A stretch of DNA of 64,000 nt from Saururus chinensis. Lineage: Eukaryota > Streptophyta > Magnoliopsida > Piperales > Saururaceae. The position numbers were made by a program, and so were the translations under genes. Below the pieces are notes generated by a model. The model searched no databases, had not been told where the DNA came from, and was given only the letters and a program-made list of their open reading frames with translations. The stretch covers positions 40,385,719-40,449,718 of the forward strand of contig CP141141.1 in the NCBI GenBank assembly GCA_035235625.1. Direction: 5' to 3'. Numbering within the stretch: position 1 is the stretch's first letter; every line of letters starts with the position of its first letter. This document shows, one piece after another, positions 59,505-64,000 of this stretch.

Positions 59505-59573
59505 TCAGTCGCATCAACTTTACAGCCTTGCTGGTGAAAAGGGTCTTTCCTGTCAACACCAAAATGAACTTCC
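59418..59573. repeat. 92-bp direct duplication upstream of the unit 2 peptide gene
   Basis: TTTACAGCCTTGCT..GGTGAAAAGGGT through CCAAAATGAACTTCC occurs at 59418-59488 and 59510-59573. Unit 1 has a single partial copy (16725-16765). It may add or alter promoter elements. Confidence 0.75.
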
Positions 59574-59748
59574 AGGAAACATACCATCCTTTTCCTATTG
59601 AACAAATTTCCACTACACGTGATGAATGACTTTGTTGAATCTATCCAATGGTTCCATGTATTGTGCCTTAAATCCATCAACGTCGCGTTCTTTGGAGACA
59701 CAATTCAACATTAGCTGTCAGGATTTGTACTATATGGAAGCTGGCATG

Positions 59749-59757
59749 TATATATAA
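59749..59757 (+). promoter_or_regulatory. TATA box of the unit 2 peptide gene
   Basis: TATATATAA about 38-45 bases before the start codon at 59794, conserved with unit 1. Confidence 0.55.
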
Positions 59758-59793
59758 CTCAAGTGGCTGGCTCAACTTTAATTTGTATTTGAG

Positions 59794-60366
59794 ATGAGCG
59801 GAGACACGGGACGATCCTTTACCCTTGCAATCCTTTTCGTTACAGTGCTTTTTGCACCTGCTATAACTCAAGGTAGATAAGTTTATGAGTATTTCGTTTT
59901 CCTGTATTTTGACTTTTTTTACAAGCAGCCGTGTTATATCTTATGCAGGACTAGGGCTGAGTGGGAAGAAGTACAGGAGAGAACTGGCCTCTTTAGATAC
60001 CTCAGAGGTAAATTTCAATCTTCAACCATTTTCCTTTAGAGGCATTTCGCATCTTGTGGCTCATGTCTACGCTAGCTCTGAATTCTAAATCATCATGGGT
60101 GGTCTTAGGTGGAGTACGAGGAAGGAAAGGTTACGAGGATACTCGGTGACTACAATCCACCCAAGCCCAGCATGCCCCGCAGATCGCAGCCCCGCAGAGT
60201 GCCGCCCCGCAGATTGCAGCCCCCCAGAGTGCCGCCCAGAAGAGGGCCGCAGTTCCCTCCAGGGAACGGCAGACATGGGCCGCTCATCCCTTCAGGGCCC
60301 CCCTCGGATTCAAATTATTCTCCTAATCCCACTACCCCACCGGAGGCGGAGGCACCCCCTGAATGA
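59794..60366 (+). CDS. Small secreted proline-rich peptide precursor, unit 2 (intact)
   Basis: Three exons with GT-AG borders and consistent phases: 59794-59872, 59949-60007, 60109-60366; predicted 131 aa. Residues 1-26 form a signal peptide (TLAILFVTVLFAPAITQ). Residues 27-46 are basic, then acidic (KKYRRELASLDTSE). The rest begins VEYEEGKVTRILGDYNPPKP and goes on as Arg/Pro repeats (PRRSQPRRVPPRRLQPPRV), then FPPGNGRHGPLIPSGPPSDS and a Pro-rich tail. No transmembrane segment or Cys framework. Acidic-Tyr and Asp-Tyr contexts suggest tyrosine sulfation, and dibasic sites suggest processing. The conserved block around GDYNPP or IPSGPPSDSN could be the active peptide. The family is not recognised. 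It lies in the same repeat unit as an intact MIK2-like receptor. Confidence 0.7.
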
Positions 60367-62038
60367 ACTAGGATGCTCTCCCTTGTTGCTACATATAGAG
60401 GTTGAAAGTCTCGCTAAAATTACATGATCTCCAGTTTAATGCATATTTACATGTGTAAGAACAGGAAGTAGTTTGGACTTTCTGATACTTAATTAGATTG
60501 CGTCTTTTTTGTACTTTCTATACTTAATTGATAAGAAGAAAAGACTTGGTATTTTATGTATGGACAACTCCATTTTCTGCATGCAGCCTTATTTGTTAGT
60601 TGTCTCTATAAGCCGTCTTATTTTGATCATTGGGCAAAATTAATATACGGACAACTCTAAAATAAGCATAAATACTAATGCTAATGTGTACTAATATATA
60701 CACTGTTTATGTTAAATATTAAAGGCTAATCTTATTGCCAGGGAACATAAAAAATACTTCCTTCTATTTTATGCATGCAGTGTTATAAACTTTATTAAGT
60801 GTAATTTATTAAACCCCCTTGCGATTTTTTTTTGCTAAATCAACTGTTTAAACCTAGAATGAGGGGAAAATTCATTTTCTCGGGTCATTTTCACCACAAT
60901 GAGATACTCTCTTTATTTTATATTAATAGATTTTTTTTTAAAAAAATGATAATTTTATTAAAAAGGTAAAACTTACATTTAAGAGATGGAAAAATAAGCC
61001 TATTATATTTTTTTCAGTACTTAATTACTTATATTGAACAAAATAAAATTATTCATATAAAATAAAAAAAATTGTCAAATGAAGTAAGACAGAGTCAATA
61101 TTTAAGCACAACGAATGTGTAGTGACCAAGAATACTTGTATGTGTTTACTTAACTAGGTAATGTTATTCTTACGAGAAGATTCTCACGTGAGAACGCTAC
61201 ATAATTACTTTTACACCCTTGATGTGTATGGCTTATTTTTTAGACCCCCATACATAAGGGTATAAAAGTGATGAAGTAGTATTTTAAAGTGTGAATCTTT
61301 ACATTGTTAGAGCATTTTTCTTACTTTATAAGGTTTATGAGTTGAGTGATTTGATGACACCCCCGCAGGAAGTGACACTACTGTCGGCAGGTGACGAAGA
61401 ATAGGAGGTGGAAAAGGCCCACGGTCATGTGTTCACACCTAAAATCGTTTCAGTGAAACTTAATTTCAACACCCGTGTAGCCTATGCAAAAACAAAATGA
61501 AACACAAAACCATAAATCTACACAAAGTGGAGTTTAAAGAAAAATGCTTGAGCGACATTAATCAAAACTCTCCTCCATCATTAGTGTTGAAACAATAAAG
61601 TACGTCACAATAGCATTACTCGAATTTAAATGGTCAAATGATGCACACAATCTACATTGGCATCAATATTTCATATTGTACAAAAAAATAAGCAGTATAT
61701 CAAATAGGATAGAAGAAAGACATTGAATTAGATGACTCTTTTTATATGGTCTTATCCATATGAGCTATTTTTCATTTGTACAATATATTGGATCCATGCG
61801 AATACGTTGGCAAGGAGGGGCAATTGCCCCTCCTCAACCTATGAAAACATTTGTATTAATATACAGGTATAGTTATAATATTACCTCTTCTCTTGGGTGA
61901 TCTTTGAGAAAATTTTGTAGCAAAAATTTTATAATAAGGAAAAAGTTTATATGAGCCCGGGCTCACGCACGTCTGCATAAGCCTAAACATCATATGAGCT
62001 GTCAAATCTAGATCTGATGGAGCAAGGGGAGATCTATG

Positions 62039-62077
<39 letters not shown>

Positions 62078-62173
62078 AATTCCACTATAATGATGTCATG
62101 TCATTAATGAAAAAAGTTAGCAATGTACGAGGAAAGTGATAAAAAAACAACCATACTAGGATGGATACCATAA
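60367..62173. other. AT-rich intergenic region shared with unit 1
   Basis: Matches 17531-19353. It holds the GAGCCCGGGCTC element end at 61953-61964 followed by GCTGTCAAATCTAGATCTGA, a fuller copy of the family seen at 37650, and a short (TA)n at 62040-62076. No gene. Confidence 0.6.
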
Positions 62174-62699
62174 GGGGTTGTTTGGGTGTTGGATTTTTTA
62201 GAAACAGAAGTAAATTTTTTTGAATTAATTCCAAAAGTTCACCATCGAATGTGAATTAAGGTTGACAATAAAAAAATTTAGATTAAATTCACATGTCGTG
62301 TCAAACCCAATTTTAAATTTTAAACTAATATAACTTTCCCTCTCTCTCTCTCAAACTCGAATATGCACATTTTTGGTACTATTACGCTCTTAAATTTGAG
62401 CTCTATCAAATAAGATCCCACAAGGGTAAGTAATTTTGAACTTTTAAAGTGGGCCTACCTATTTATAACACATTTTTCGAGGCTCAAATCTATATGAGAG
62501 GTAACTATTGAAAATTAACTAAATCTGTGATTTTTGAAACAGTGGTTAGGGGACGAAATTCAAAGAATCAGCCCATGAGGTAATTCGGTAATTCTAGCCA
62601 ATTCTAACTCAAAAACGGCTTGGAATCATCTTCTAGTTCGAGCCGGAATTAGGGCAGAATCAAAAGAATCTTATAAAAATTTAGTACACAAATAGCCCC
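62174..62699. mobile_element. Tourist-like MITE (unit 2 copy)
   Basis: Orthologous to 19354-19874, 526 bases. Ends GGGGTTGTTTGGGTG and GGGGCTATTTGTGTA (reverse complement of right), flanked by TAA at 62171-62173 and 62700-62702. Confidence 0.85.
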
Positions 62700-62702
62700 T
62701 AA

Positions 62703-63964
62703 GTAGCTAGGTCCGTCTGTATAAATTTAGATTGATATCTTTACGAAGGTCAAGTAAGAAATTAAAAATAAATTCTCCCCTTAAAAGATGATATTATATA
62801 AAAAATTACAAAGTAGTCCAAACCTAACAACCCTTATGTCCTACTCCGTTCATAATTTGTTTTCCCAAACACTAACTAAAGTTCCTACTCTCATCACAAT
62901 TTGTTCTAACAAACATCGAAGGCCTAAAGCGAAGTTACTCACTAGTCATCTTTAATCTTCTATCTTCACTTAGTTCTAAAGTAAAAAAAACTAAACTTAA
63001 GGGGAAGGGTGTCCCCTGGGGGCAATCCTAAAGATAAGATTTATTCTTTGCAATCTTAATTTGTCTGTTCCTTTTGTCCCTCAGTTCATTCTTGTAGTAT
63101 AATGACAGTTTTTTACCTTGCCACATTATTTATATTATTTGATTATTCTAATTATGGCTCAAGTATGTTATTAATATCATTTATTTGGTTAATAGCTTTG
63201 GTATTCAAAATCTCTAGGTTTCTTAATAACGAACTTCTCATGTCCTTGATGTATTGAAGGTCATTTATTTATGAATGCAAGACTTAATTTTTCTCTCATT
63301 ATTGAAAACCTTATTCAATTTATTATTCATTATAAAAAATTATAGAGTTATCACTAATTTAACTTTTCTACTACTACTTAGAGCAATTGTGGTAATCAGC
63401 CCTTCAGCAGGCAATTCCACGGATTTGAAAGATTTCTGGCGGTTGACCTAAAGTCAGCGATTGACTGCCGCGTTCTTTTATACATTTTACCAATTAAAAG
63501 AACTTGATTCCATGGCTGGAGCTAGATGTTCATGTCCCAGATCGATAGAAGGACGTTGATTGTCAGCGAAGCCAAGCAGCGATGGCCTAATTTATGTTCA
63601 AGGCTTCAGGCATGGCATGCTACCCGCTAGCCTTGGTCAGCATGATCCATCATTTTCAATTACAGACATAAATACAATTATCACAAATCATGTTGTTCCT
63701 AAAATAGTCATGGTATGTGATCCTTTGGGAGTGGGTTTGTAAAGAAATTATCGCCCTCGAGTCCACCTACATTCAATATATGCTTACAACAGCACCTGTA
63801 AATCTACAAGGTAAGGATCAGTCAGTCAATGGTATCCCAGTATCCCTGCCTATATGGTAAGCTACAACAAATGGGATTGAAATCTGAGCAATAAAAGCCG
63901 GGAGTAACGTACGTGGGCCAAGATTAGCTCCAAGAGAAGGATTTAGATATCATGTCCTGACTCC
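62703..63964. other. Intergenic region, unit 2
   Basis: Matches 19878-20201 joined to 21376-22318. At about 63027 it shows the uninterrupted site (single GGCAA) of the unit 1 solo LTR. No gene supported. Confidence 0.65.
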
Positions 63965-64000
63965 CAATAGGCTTCTCATGCCCTGTTCAGTCGAGTCACT
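63965..64000 (+). promoter_or_regulatory. Start of a third tandem unit
   Basis: AATAGGCTTCTCATGCCCTG and the bases after it equal 22321-22356 and closely match 3315. A further + strand LRR-RLK is therefore expected about 220 bases beyond the window. Confidence 0.7.

Larger units (their letters stand above)
48424..59505. other. 11-kb block present only in unit 2
   Basis: Unit 1 runs straight from the equivalent of 48420 to the equivalent of about 59530 (around 16720-16740). The block is made of nested transposon remnants plus a relic peptide gene and is AT-rich with long simple repeats. 48424-48890 and 53414-54140 hold nothing recognisable. Confidence 0.75.

Overview
The window is nuclear DNA from a flowering plant. 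The evidence is plant-type leucine-rich-repeat receptor kinases (LRR-RLKs), an AT-rich intergenic background, plant L1, MULE, CACTA and Tourist-like transposons, and captured pieces of plant genes (fasciclin-like arabinogalactan protein, cytokinin dehydrogenase, dirigent protein). The clade cannot be fixed from sequence alone. The GC-rich coding of the captured pieces would fit a monocot or magnoliid donor genome, but that is only a hint.

The dominant structure is a tandem segmental array. Unit 1 runs from about 3315 to 22319 and unit 2 from about 22320 to 63965. The first 36 bases of a third unit close the window. Without later insertions each unit is about 12.6-14 kb. Its order is: a + strand LRR-RLK, a minus strand LRR-RLK convergent with it, a GC-richer spacer, a small secreted proline-rich peptide gene, a Tourist-like MITE, and the upstream region of the next + strand LRR-RLK. 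The minus strand receptors (9776-13218 and 43402-46845) look intact, with the same two-exon structure and the same length (1051 aa), and are closely similar. The + strand receptors are both broken, independently: unit 1 by a large internal deletion, a 7-bp exon deletion and an L1 LINE with a 16-bp target duplication; unit 2 by frameshifts, a nonsense codon and a 16.4-kb Mutator-like element inserted in the kinase exon.

Unit-specific insertions date after the duplication or were lost from one copy. Unit 1 has the LINE (4137-7494), a Pack-MULE-like element with fragments of at least three plant genes (13827-15696) and a solo LTR (20202-21375). Unit 2 has the ULP1-carrying MULE (24748-41181) and an 11-kb block (48424-59505). 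That block holds an eroded Ty1/copia fossil, a 2.1-kb solo LTR, a CACTA-type end with a remarkable polypyrimidine/GCGACG higher-order array, and a relic third copy of the peptide gene.

The most interesting biology is the repeated receptor plus secreted-peptide cassette. The receptors resemble the MIK2-like group of LRR-RLKs, which perceives small secreted peptides in Arabidopsis. Each unit carries, about 4-14 kb from its intact receptor, a three-exon gene for a signal peptide plus a proline-rich chain containing acidic-Tyr and Asp-Tyr motifs. The peptide repeat region has been rewritten between the two copies, and the unit 1 copy has lost its first splice donor. Ligand-receptor pairing is inference only.
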